DNA from: Metallyticus violacea
Lineage: Eukaryota; Arthropoda; Insecta; Mantodea; Metallyticidae
Reading direction: 5' to 3'
DNA length: 64,000 bases
Assembly (NCBI GenBank): GCA_030762175.1
Contig: CM060843.1
Span: 114,419,369-114,483,368 of the forward strand
The notes beneath the pieces were generated by a model. That model was not told the DNA's origin, ran no database searches, and saw only the letters and a list, made by a program, of their open reading frames with translations. The stretch's first letter is position 1. Every line of letters starts with the position of its first letter. Position numbers and translations under genes: made by a program. This document shows, one piece after another, positions 1 to 9,868 of this stretch.

Positions 1-959
1 AGAAATGAATTAGTTGAAATACTTATTGGAACAAAAAACAACTTTACTTAACCTCTACATCGTCAATGCACAAATCTTGTCTTGATATCTATGTGCCATA
101 AAATGCTCAAGCTGTAATGAGCAAATAATGCTACTTCTTTTGATTTGAAGTGCCCGTTTGATTTCTTCGTCTTGTATCTCATGGAAGGCTCTTTTAAGAA
201 ATCAACAGCATTGCTGAAAGACAAAATGTTTAAACATATTTTTAAAACCGGAATACAGGAAGGAGGGCGATGAAGAAATTATCAGGTTTATATGTACGCC
301 GATATAACTTCCTTTTACTGTAGTGATTTTCCTTCCTCTTTGCAGGCACAAAATGCTTATATTTTTTTCACACTATTCTTTTGATTTTTGCGGAGTCAGT
401 AAAACTTTAGCTGCTCTGAATTTCCCTTAAAATTTCTTGAGAAACAGTTTCCATATTTTAATTTCCTAATTCTGTCATTACAGTTAATTAACAAATTCAG
501 GTTGTGGTACAACCGGTTGTTAAATATCACCATGTCAGCTCTTTTGAACATCATTACATAAAATAGATCGATATGAAAATTTAGGTAAATTATAATTTTT
601 CAACTTATAACGCGCTAGAATTGCATAACACTTTTTATAACTCCTGTAAACTTACGAAAATTACATTCATTCATCATAATTCTCAACATTATATACTTGT
701 TATACAACGCGATTATCTGGGCTACTTATTAGTCAGCAGATCGCGCCTGTGTGCTAGGAGAAGCGCTCAGATAGCCTGCAATTCAAATAACCATTTTCAT
801 GACTCGCCGAAAAATGTGACAACAATTTAGCCTCAAAAAAAATAATAACAGAATTATTTATATCATCGGGAGCACAAACAATATTTTACAAAAATGGGAA
901 TTTTTGACAGTATACATAAAGATAAATCAGGTTTGTACTATTTAGAACAATTGGAAGAG
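1..959. other. AT-rich non-coding stretch
   Basis: No convincing gene or repeat is visible. Stops are frequent in all frames and the base composition is AT-rich. A pyrimidine tract ending in TTTGCAG sits near 328-345 and resembles a splice acceptor, but no coding-like sequence follows it. Confidence 0.6.
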
Positions 960-1430
960 GAAATGCCCTTTCTTGCCGGTATCTCAGGCTCTTGTGCCCA
1001 AATTTTGCACCTTTTATGATTGATAGCCGTGTTCTGTTAATACTGCTGGTATTCAGTGATCGCTCTTTGGATACCTTGCCATTACTAACCTGACGGTTAA
1101 CTCATTTTATTTTAATTTGCTTTCAATGATAGCTATGGCATAGTAATTGTAATTAGACCGCTCACAAGAGTTCGTTTTAGCCTAGACCTAATGTTGATTG
1201 GAAATGAAGCCCTTCCCGCACATTCCGATGATCCAATATCAGAAAAGATGATCGCTCTTCTGTAAACTTGAACCGTTGTGCCCAAACTGACTAACAAATA
1301 CTGCTCAATATTTAGACCAAGGCCTCTGGCTGTTGGTGTTTGAAGTTCTGGAAATGTTTTGGCATCTGTTCTGGGAAAATTACAAATGTGTGATTGACTA
1401 AAACGGCATGAAATTATACTCCACAAGAAG
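960..1430. other. GC-richer island of unknown origin with open frames on both strands
   Basis: Composition is visibly less AT-rich than its surroundings. A 97-codon frame is open on the minus strand (1133-1426) and a partly open frame runs on the plus strand over the same bases. I recognise no protein family in either. A decayed transposon or an old pseudogene fits better than a live gene, because both strands are about equally open and no splice sites frame the region. Confidence 0.3.
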
Positions 1431-1591
1431 TAGAATATATGTATGATATTATTTAAAAAAAATTTTTGAGTCTCAATACGCGAAAAAATATCGCTTAATC
1501 TGCAGGCAAATATACATCCACTATGGGGGAGGGGATATTATTTAGATATCTGTGGCAGGGAAGAAAGAAGCGTCTTATATGGTTCAGGTTA

Positions 1592-2090
1592 TGGGCTTGG
1601 AAAGGAAACAAAACAATTAATGCTCTCGGGGAAAGAATTTTCCCATTGTGCGGAGAGCGATACCTGGAGGCATATTCAGCCAGAATGTAGGGAAACGGAG
1701 ACTTTAAGAAACGAGCATTTATCACCGCAATTTCTGAATTCCAATAGAAATTTGAACATTTGCCGGTAAATGTTGGTGCATGCGAGATACAAAATATGGG
1801 AATATTTCTAGAGGAGATCTGACAAAGAAAGTTGATAGTTATCGTGAAGAGGGGGGAGTTGAAGAGGGGATGTAAGTAAATGGAAGGGTATCAATAGTAA
1901 GAGTTCCATTCATGTTAATATATTTGTATATAAATCATTAATAGAAAACTTAAATATATCGAAGTATTTGTATATATTTATGTATATAGCCATTTTGACT
2001 GTTATAAGGACGACATTAGCATGTACGGCCGTAAGGCCCATGCGACAGTTGCATTTATTTGAATGTATTCTAAAACTGGTGCAACAAAAC
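1592..2090 (+). mobile_element. LINE 3' end, copy 1 (ORF2 tail plus 3' UTR)
   Basis: This stretch is a diverged copy of 4491-5031, so the two define one repeat. Translation gives a GNKT..LGERI.PLCGE segment, the start of the cysteine-rich tail found near the C-terminus of ORF2 in many non-LTR retrotransposons. The first cysteine is mutated to phenylalanine in this copy and a frameshift follows, so it is dead. The non-coding tail includes a perfect 10-bp palindrome TACGGCCGTA at 2024-2033, flanked by GCATG/CATGC. The shared region ends in an A-rich stretch near 2083-2089. I cannot name the clade. Confidence 0.7.
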
Positions 2091-2267
2091 ACTGTAGTGG
2101 AGTCTTGTTGAAGAAACGGCATGTTTAATACTTCTTCGAAGGATGGTGTGATTATGTTGTCTCTATCTCTATGCATTCACAATAGTTTAATAAAATATAC
2201 ACCCTCGAATTCTGTAAGTATATACTGCTTAGCACACTTTAGTTTTTCTAGGATGCTATTTTTTTAA

Positions 2268-2523
2268 TAGTGTTAAACGCCCGTTTTTACTACTGAGCTG
2301 GATACTGATTATATATGAGATGAAATGACAAATTGAGAAAGGATTTTAAAAGGAAAGAAACGTTCCAGGCGTAAGTTTAGGGTACCTCACAGGTATTTGC
2401 CATTTATGGGGACTGAGGAAAACGTGAAAAATCTCAGTCAGGGAGAACGGTCCTGGCGGAATTCGAACCCCACACCTCCCACTCACGAGTTCGTGCCTTA
2501 ACGACCTCGGCCACCCGCCGCAG
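2268..2523 (-). mobile_element. SINE-A copy 1
   Basis: Read on the minus strand, it starts with a tRNA-Ser-like head (A box like TGGCCGAGGTCGTTAAGGC, B box GGTTCGAATTCC) and ends with the family 3' end. A likely target-site duplication flanks it: TAGGATGCTAT at 2249-2259 and TAGCATGCTAT at 2526-2536 (10 of 11 match). A T-rich strip at 2260-2267 is the A-tail on the element strand. Confidence 0.92.
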
Positions 2524-3396
2524 TTTAGCATGCTATGTATGACATTCCGTTTTAGTCTGTATCGTTACATGGCTATTTTAATGAGGCCGCGTTTCTTTCA
2601 TCAATAGTCATTCTTAACATTATCCAAAACCCACTTGTAGAACTTTATTTAGATGATCACGTGGCCTCAATTCCAAACAACGGTTATTCTTATACGTGCT
2701 TAATATTTAAAGAGTAATCACATTTTAAGTTAACGTTTGCGAAAGTCCTGCCTTTTATGCACTCCCCGTAGAAAATTCTTTGGATTTCATTCTAACCTTT
2801 CTTCATTTTTAGCCAAATGTCTCCCCTCAGTCAGCACATGGTGATTAACTTTCGGTTTCTTATCGAGGAAAAATTGTGATCAGTGTCCATGAGGTGTAGG
2901 AATACCGGGAATGTTCTTACAAACGGCCTCTCATTTTTGGTAAGAGTTTTATTTCCTATACAAATCATACATTGTAATTCTATATTTGCTTTATAAAACC
3001 ACCACTACTGCGGTTCTAAAAACACTTCTTTCCACCACTTATAACCCTAAGAATATTCGAACGGAACAAAGAAAACGCTTCAAATGCTTTAGGCGGAAAC
3101 TTGAAGATGAGAGGAAATGGTTAGCAATACTAGATGTCTTTGCCCTACCTTTGAAAACCTGCAGCAGAGTAATCTGTAAAGAAACTAAGGTTATATACAT
3201 GCAACAGTTAATTTAATGTTAAATTAACTCATTGCTCGTGATAATTACTTTAACAATTTCATGAAAGAATTTCATTATTATCTGGATGTTGGCCTGACAT
3301 CCACATATCTTGTGATAGTTATGTGACTGTTGGAATTTTAGCCTCATACATAGATTCTATTTCTGTTTAGTTTCATATCGCTAACCTAGAGCTAGC
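2524..3396. other. Non-coding stretch, nothing recognised
   Basis: Apart from a chance 76-codon frame (2986-3216) with no recognisable motif, I see no gene, repeat family or structured site here. Confidence 0.5.
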
Positions 3397-3419
3397 TTTT
3401 TTTTTTTTTTTTTTTTTTT
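3397..3419. repeat. Poly-T tract (23 nt)
   Basis: An uninterrupted run of T follows GAGCTAGC. It could be the A-tail of a minus-strand retroposed sequence extending to the right, but I found no matching target-site duplication. Confidence 0.9.
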
Positions 3420-3770
3420 GGTTCATTCTTGGGAGAGGGAGAGAAGGAGGGAGATGACGTAATAGCGTGACGGTGTAAACGGATTGCGGAGAGGTGAAAT
3501 TTCTCTCGAGGTTTAGCGGGTGATGGAGTACGGATCCCAGTGGGAACAGGAGTCGGAGGTGAGGATGAAGAGGGGGGCCGTGGAAACACTCAACTGGGAC
3601 CGATACATAAAGCGGGATGGGACGGCGACTGAGGACCAGCTATTTTATCCTTCCTTTCGTATTGCCCCTGCTGTTTTGCGAGATAAAAGCCACGGTCTGC
3701 CAACACTCCTCCGAGAACTACCTCTTAACCTCACCCTAGATTCAAGGAGCATAAAATAGAACTGTTACAG
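3420..3770. other. GC-rich patch of unknown origin
   Basis: Purine-rich, GC-richer DNA carries a 79-codon plus-strand frame (3520-3759) that I cannot assign to a family, and a CRE-like TGACGTAA at 3455-3462. Its position next to the poly-T tract allows a retroposed origin on the minus strand. It could also be an exon or 5' UTR. No clear splice sites decide this. Confidence 0.3.
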
Positions 3771-4039
3771 CGGTTTTAGTTCACAGCTGACCCTTATTTC
3801 TTCGCTAGTTAGGCAGTTGGTTTCTTACATGCTTGTAGATGTCATGGAGAATCGTCATTCTCGGAAAGTATCATATGTGGTATAGCACATTCTGTAGAAA
3901 TTAAATTACGAGATTTTTTTATTTTCTTTCACATATTCAGAAGGCTGTATATATGCGGAATATTCGGCAACAGACAGGTTTTTTTTTATGAAAACCGTTT
4001 GTAAAGAAGGCACACGCGTTGGTAGTTAGGTAGGGGGGT

Positions 4040-4088
4040 AGATAGATAGACAGACAGACAGATGATGGATGGATGGATAGATAGTAGA
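4040..4088. repeat. Compound tetranucleotide microsatellite
   Basis: Blocks of GATA, GACA, GATG and again GATA units follow each other, the usual look of a tetranucleotide array diversified by point mutation. Confidence 0.9.
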
Positions 4089-4490
4089 TGGAAGGATGGA
4101 GTTTTGTCCACTTCCCGACGTCAGCCTGATTGACTTATTGTGTAATCCCTTATCTTTATCCGCTATTGCATGAAGAAATGTTCGCGAAACTGTCAAGTGT
4201 AGATAGCATCTTGGGAAGAATAGGCCAACTTGTCGAAATCACCAAAATAGCTGATCTTAATAATTTGCCCAATTCTACATGAGAGATCCTGCATATAGAG
4301 CTCCCACTGGATTCTCCTGGGATTCCTGTAGAGATTAGCTCTTTTAACTGTATTAACACTGAATTATATATAGTTAAGATCCTAAAGTGCTAGTTCATCT
4401 AAGAACATCATTTAGTTATATACTCTATACAAAAAGTAATGTCTATTGCTATCTGCTAACGATAGGATTGATAACGATATTAAAAAGAGT
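4089..4490. other. Non-coding stretch before LINE copy 2
   Basis: No repeat family or gene is recognised. The last 100 bases may still belong to the LINE, because the reading frame entering the copy is open back to about 4390, but copy 1 shows no clear matching sequence there. Confidence 0.4.
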
Positions 4491-5031
4491 TTGGGAAGGA
4501 AACAAAACAGCTGATGTTCTCGGGGAAAGAATTTGCCCATTGTGTGGAGAGAGCGATACCTGGAGGCATATTTAAGCAGAGTGCAGGGAAACAAAGCTTT
4601 TACTAAATGAGCATTTATCACCGCAATTTTGGAACTCTAGTAGAAATTAGAACATTTGCTGGGAAGTGTTTGTGCATGCGAGATACATACTTTGGAAATA
4701 TTTCTAGAGAAGACCCCACAAAGAAGGTTAATGGCTATAATGAAGAGGGGGGAGTTGGAGAGAGGGTGTGAGTAAACGGAAGGGGGGCTCAAGAGTAAGC
4801 TTTGCATTCATGTTTATGTATTTATATTTAAATTATCAATATAAAATATAAATATATGGAAGTATTTGTATATTTGTACGTATTTATGTAGATTTGTATG
4901 TGTGAAGGTATGTGTGTATGTATATATGTTTGAATATATGTATATAGTCATTTTGATTGTTATAAGAACGACATTAGCATGTACGGCCGTAAGGCTCATG
5001 CGACAATGTATTCTAAAACTGGTACAATAAA
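4491..5031 (+). mobile_element. LINE 3' end, copy 2 (ORF2 tail plus 3' UTR)
   Basis: The better-preserved copy. The frame at 4387-4575 ends in ICPLCGESDTWRHI before a stop, and the following bases still encode an AEC-type continuation, giving the C-x2-C-x8-H-x4-C cysteine/histidine tail common at the end of LINE ORF2 proteins. The 3' UTR carries the same palindrome as copy 1 (4982-4991, with GCATG/CATGC at 4977-4981 and 4997-5001). An extra GTAT-rich expansion lies at about 4865-4945. The shared sequence ends at GGTACAATAAA (5021-5031), a polyadenylation-like end. Confidence 0.75.
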
Positions 5032-5088
5032 TCGTCCATTCCTACTATTACTACATGTATATTTCTAGAAAGTGTAAAAGGTACTCAC

Positions 5089-5166
5089 CCGTATTGTTGA
5101 TGTCTTTGCTACCCCATATTTCGTGGTGAAATTTGGCGGCGCATATGAACATGGTCATTCCCCTTT
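5089..5166 (-). other. Candidate exon (78 nt) or fragment of an unknown coding repeat
   Basis: On the minus strand a CAG acceptor and an ACGG|GTGAGTAC donor enclose 78 nt that read as 25 codons with symmetric phase (RGMTMFICAAKFHHEIWGS as core). Composition is richer in GC than the surroundings. Against an exon: the same frame stays open through both splice-like sites for roughly 50 codons, the plus strand is also open, and GTACTCA/TGAGTAC form an inverted repeat around it. I recognise no family. Confidence 0.3.
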
Positions 5167-5222
5167 CTGAGTACAATGTCTGACCAAATGTTCTAATGCC
5201 TTGGTGGGCGATTTTTTTTAAT

Positions 5223-5497
5223 GATGCTTAACCCCCATTTTTACTACTGAGGCACCACAGGCGGTGAACACTGGTGGTACATGAAATGAAATTATATATT
5301 GGGAAAGGATTTTTTTTAATTAAGGAAGGAAACGTTCCAGGCCTAAGTTTAGGGTACCTTCCTGGCATTTTACAGTTATGAAGACTGAGGAAAACCTGGA
5401 AAAAACCTCAGTCAGGCAGGACAGTCCTAGCGGGATTCGAATCCCAGACCTCCCACTCACGCTCTGCGCCTTAACAACCTCGGCCACTCGTAGCGGT
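5223..5497 (-). mobile_element. SINE-A copy 2
   Basis: A near-complete copy with head, inverted-repeat middle (CTGAGG near 5385 and CCTCAG near 5408) and 3' end all present on the minus strand. TGGTGGGC occurs on both sides (5202-5209 and 5497-5504) as a short target-site duplication, and a T-rich strip precedes it as the tail. Confidence 0.93.
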
Positions 5498-6340
5498 GGT
5501 GGGCAAATGCATATCATCTAGGATAGTAAGACAGAACTCAACAGGAGGTCCTTGTCCCCTCCCCCTTTGTTTCAGTCGATTTTCACCATGGTAATGTCAA
5601 TAGAGCGTAAACACTTAATTCAATTGCGATTCCCCAAGTAGGCCCCTGTTAATCCAGGATTCTTGAATCAAAACTAGGTCTATTCCTTCTTATTGAAATT
5701 TTTACAACAAGCAGTCGAGGACACCTTCTTATATTGGAGGTTGATCTGGAGGATCTTGAAAGAGTCGCAATTGTAACTCTACCGAGGCGAGGCCCACACG
5801 ACCCTTTTTCCCATATCCCTTCAGAAGTTTTTTATGTTTGAAATTTGCTACAAAAAGCTTACTCGTTGAAGGAAGTCGCTGCTGAGAGCTCAGAATGGGT
5901 TTTACATTTTTAAGGTGTTTTCCACTAATCGCATGAAAACCCAGGGACTGATAAGGTCCACCCAGGCACAACCGCGCCTACCTGGGTAAGGCTTAAACGC
6001 TGGAGATCGCCGGGAATTCAGAGCTCCGTTTAAGTCACATTTTCCTGTGCCATACACCTCCTTCAATACGGGTCGCATTGCATTTTAGTGTTGGGCTTGG
6101 TAAGTGCTTCTTTGTCTCGTGTCTCGCTATGGCCTCTCTGGCATGAATAACTCTTTCGGTGATTGCCAACTCCAATATAGCTCAAAGTATCATAAATGGA
6201 CGGAAGTCCCTCCTCCCCAGCTGGCTTCTAGAGGTGGAGATTTCCAGAGAAGAATGGTGACAAATTTCACCGGATATTATTCAGTCACTATAAAGAGACT
6301 CAACAGGTGCAGCATAATGCACTTTATGACTTATTAAATA
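5498..6340. other. GC-richer non-coding stretch with small hairpin
   Basis: An 80-codon minus frame (5729-5971) and a 77-codon plus frame (6104-6337) show no recognisable motif. ACCCAGG (5960-5966) and CCTGGGT (5981-5987) form a 7-bp stem with a 14-nt loop. GTAAGG and GTAAGT donor-like sites occur near 5985 and 6100 on the plus strand without a matching acceptor. An unidentified repeat is possible. Confidence 0.35.
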
Positions 6341-8105
6341 TGAACATCTAAAACAGTAAATTCATTTGTGCCTCTTGAGCATGCTGCAATGTTTTATTGG
6401 CTTTCTACTTCTGAAAATTTGGAATGCTTTTATCTCTTATTTCCTCGCAGTTAACAGTTGTTATAATGACCAGCGGAATTTATACATCTAGGAGAAATAC
6501 AAGCGTTTTGGAAAATACGATAATACATTATTGGAAAAATAGGAAAGGTTGTGTATCACTCCAATCAAAGACTGGTAGCAAAATCGTATTATTGCGTATT
6601 AATATGTTTCTGAATAATGGCGTTAAAATCAGGGTTCTCCTCCAAAATTTTAATTGTATATGAATATAGAATATCAATAAACGTAATGAAAAAAAAGCGT
6701 TTTAATATACAAAAGAAATAAAGAAATATTAAATTGTACAAATATAAATACATTTCATTCCATGTTTACTGTACAAAAAGCCTTCCACATGAAGAAAGAA
6801 GGAATTATTTTGCCTATAATATATAAATAATTTCCATTACAATCACTATTTGTTTTTAGAAGCTATAGCGACCACTTGTTTCAAGGTTAAGCTTCCAAGA
6901 GCAATGTGCTCTTAATATTGCGAGATGTATGTCTCAGACTATTTCTTCGTAAGCTTTCGCGAATTTTATGACTACCAGCAAGCCTCTAGTGCAAATTTCC
7001 ATAATTCTAGAAATAGTAAATAAATTAAAATGTTACCCTTAAATGCTAAGATATACTTAGTCTTAATATTGCCTTCTTAAAGTGTTGATAATTATTTCAA
7101 ATTCTTTGCTAACTCTATAACTGAAACTGGTTCTATAGAGATTTTCTGCTAAATTAAAGCTCTTAGTTAATAACCGAATTTAGCAAATCACTGACCGCAT
7201 TAGAAAATGGATGTTTTAGAAGAAGAACAAACATCCAATCATTTCATAACTCTGTAAATGGGAGGAAACTTCCTGCTTCAAAGAGAGACAAATTTGTAAT
7301 ATTTAAGAATATATGCAGGGAATTCTTTTTCAAGCTTAACTTAATATAATATTTACCGTTAGAAGTGAATATTATAGCAAGGTGCCAGTTGAAGGAAAAA
7401 ATAAGCTTTTGGGCTGATAATATAATGCTCTGCTCAAAGGTTGAAGTTTACAATTAATGATAAAACAATAAAATTAAAATACAATGCATTTCTGGTTATA
7501 TTCACAGCTATGAGGTAACTAAATTTAAAATATGACATTAATAAGGCTATTACACTTAAATAAAGATTTAAAAACACTGAAAATTAACGCAATTGTGACG
7601 AAACAATAGCCGTGGTTTATTCGAAATATAAGTACGTGTATCTGATATTTTATAAATGAGATGACCTAGACAAGTCAATATGATCTGAAACAAAATCTTC
7701 CATTTATTAATATTATATCAGATTAATGCCAGGAACATGTTACATCTATCCTTTATTTTATACAAGTGAGTTATGCAATTGCTTTGTTTGTTTTATTTTT
7801 TGCTTTTTTTGCAGAAATAATTTCCGTTCTTTTTATAAGTAGTGAAGTGGCTTTTGATATTGAAATAGCATTTGGTTAATTGTAAGGTTTGCTAATAATT
7901 AATAGTTCAACTTCTGTAGGAAACATTAAAGAAAATAAATTAAACAGATGATGAAACTAGAACGTGTATAATTGTAACATTACTTCCGACATATCAGTTT
8001 CTTATTACTTATCGTAATTAATATGCATCTTTGCCGTACACTCAGTTCTACTATTGGAAATATTTAAATAGTGGTACATCATCAGTGATCTGAACAGACT
8101 CTTAC
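6341..8105. other. AT-rich non-coding stretch
   Basis: Highly AT-rich with stops throughout. No gene or repeat family is recognised, and TTTTGCAG at about 7806-7813 has no coding-like sequence after it. Confidence 0.6.
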
Positions 8106-8177
8106 CTCTGCGTATGAGAAAGTGACAGTCTGGAGCGCTTGTTGAATTCCTCTACACTCGTCCTTCAGGCTTCTGAC
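8106..8177 (-). other. Candidate exon (72 nt), phase 0-0
   Basis: On the minus strand a strong donor, GCAGAG|GTAAGAG, closes a 24-codon open frame that begins after a CCTAAG acceptor-like site. The peptide starts VRSLKDECRGIQQALQ and looks like a helical protein segment. GC content is far above the flanks. The acceptor lacks a pyrimidine tract, which is the main objection. No family recognised. Confidence 0.27.
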
Positions 8178-9432
8178 CTTAGGTGCTTCGCATATTTGTA
8201 CATGGCATTCAATTTATAACTTCATAATTTGTTCTCTGTCTGGCAATTTATAATTTTCATTTAAAAATAATAACAAACAAATTTAGAACCGACTGTGTAT
8301 GACCGCTAGTTGAAAACAAATTTACTAAATATAACAGGAGAAAGTTTCACAGTAAATATCTCCAGTATCTATTCCGCTCAAAATAATAAGTTTCAACTTT
8401 GAGCAAAAGAAAGGAAATGAAAGTATTTTATTGATTAAAAAAAAAAGAACTCGGAAGAATGGATCGTATTTTGACAAAGAAGGTATTAGTTTTTTGAAAT
8501 TATTTATTAAATATTTAAAGTTCCTCGTAACAATCAAGGTACAGAGAGAGGACGAAAGAATGATAAATGAGCGCGGAGTATACAGCGCTTAAAATTAAGT
8601 GACATTCACATTTTCAGAGCAATGACAATAAGGAATGCAATTCCCTAACCTCCAGTTTGGTAGCCAGACACATTGACCAGGCGATAGATGTTTTGGTCTA
8701 TTGCTTAAATTTTTCTCCCTGGAAATCTTCAAGATGATTAATACCGCAAATTCAATTTCTGAGATTAGTACATGAAAATGAACGAGTTTTTAACATTTGA
8801 GTGGCTCAAAAAATTATATTTTTAGGTAATGGGGAAAGGATACAGTTTCATAATTGGTTTAATGGACAAGTTCATGATACAATTCTTCATCCCTGAATGA
8901 CAATATTTAGTGGTAAGGCTTGGTTTTGTATTTCAGTTATGTTGTATGTGAACGCAGGGAATAATGTGTATTGCAGTGTTGCCAACTTCAATGATTTTAA
9001 TGTGTTCTATACCATCAGAAACCTGGGGTCTGGTGTGGAATAAGCATATTAAAAGGAGCATACTTTTAAGGCACACTTTTAACTTTAAAATATATGTAAA
9101 TGAATTTGGGTCGAAGCAAAATAATAGCACGAATATTTCATACAAGATGCTGCGACTTCACATAGATCTGGATACTCAGTGAGCGCTTTAAAGAAAAGTT
9201 TTCGACGACAGAACAATTAATTCTGACTTGTGATATTACTTGTGAAATGCTTTAAAATATAAAGCATAAAGAAACGTTTCACGTGATCTTTAAGCTCTAT
9301 AATAACATTTGCCAAGCTATTATCAGAATTAATAAAATAAAACTTTAAAAATTATAGACATTTTAGAAGGTTATATGGTGGGAGTTAAGGGCTTCGTACA
9401 TGTTGTGAATGGAGAATACACTTTTAGTGCCT
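8178..9432. other. AT-rich non-coding stretch
   Basis: A 72-codon plus frame and an overlapping 70-codon minus frame around 8930-9180 are unassignable and probably chance. Nothing else stands out. Confidence 0.5.
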
Positions 9433-9461
9433 AATAATAATAATAATAATAATAATAATAT
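9433..9461. repeat. (AAT)n microsatellite
   Basis: About nine uninterrupted AAT units, followed by more AT-rich sequence. Confidence 0.95.
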
Positions 9462-9560
9462 ATAAATGAATAATTAATGAGTATGTAAATGAAACTGTAA
9501 ATTAATACTGATAAAAGCAAATGCAGCAAGCAGATTATTGTATTAATATAGTATTAATTA

Positions 9561-9681
9561 TTTAATTACATTTAATTATAAGTTGTTTAATTTAATAATG
9601 ATCTTTATTTAATTATACTTAATTATAAGTTATTTAATTTAATAATGATCCCTTATTTAATCACATTTAATTATAAGTTAA
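9561..9681. repeat. Minisatellite, 47-48 bp unit, about 2.5 copies
   Basis: The block TTTAATTACATTTAATTATA recurs with small changes at 9561, 9608 and 9656. The units share TTTAATTTAATAATGATC as their second half. The array is truncated in its third copy. Confidence 0.85.
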
Positions 9682-9827
9682 AGCTATTTAATAATAATAA
9701 AATAGATTTCCTTGCTTTAGTGTTAATATGTGTAGTTTCTTTTTTTTTGCAGACATTTATTGCATGCAATAATCTGTTAAAGTAGCATGAGACATAGAAA
9801 AAAGTAATTTATTTGTACCTGTATTTT

Positions 9828-9829
<2 letters not shown>

Positions 9830-9867
<38 letters not shown>
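9830..9867. repeat. (AT)n microsatellite
   Basis: Uninterrupted AT dinucleotides over 38 nt. Confidence 0.95.

Positions 9868-9868
<1 letters not shown>

Noticed and set aside
2091..5222. Segmental duplication of LINE plus SINE-A (each LINE 3' end is followed by a SINE-A about 180-190 nt later)
   Set aside because: The intervening sequences (2091-2267 and 5032-5222) are not alike and the SINEs have different target-site duplications, so the arrangement is coincidence.
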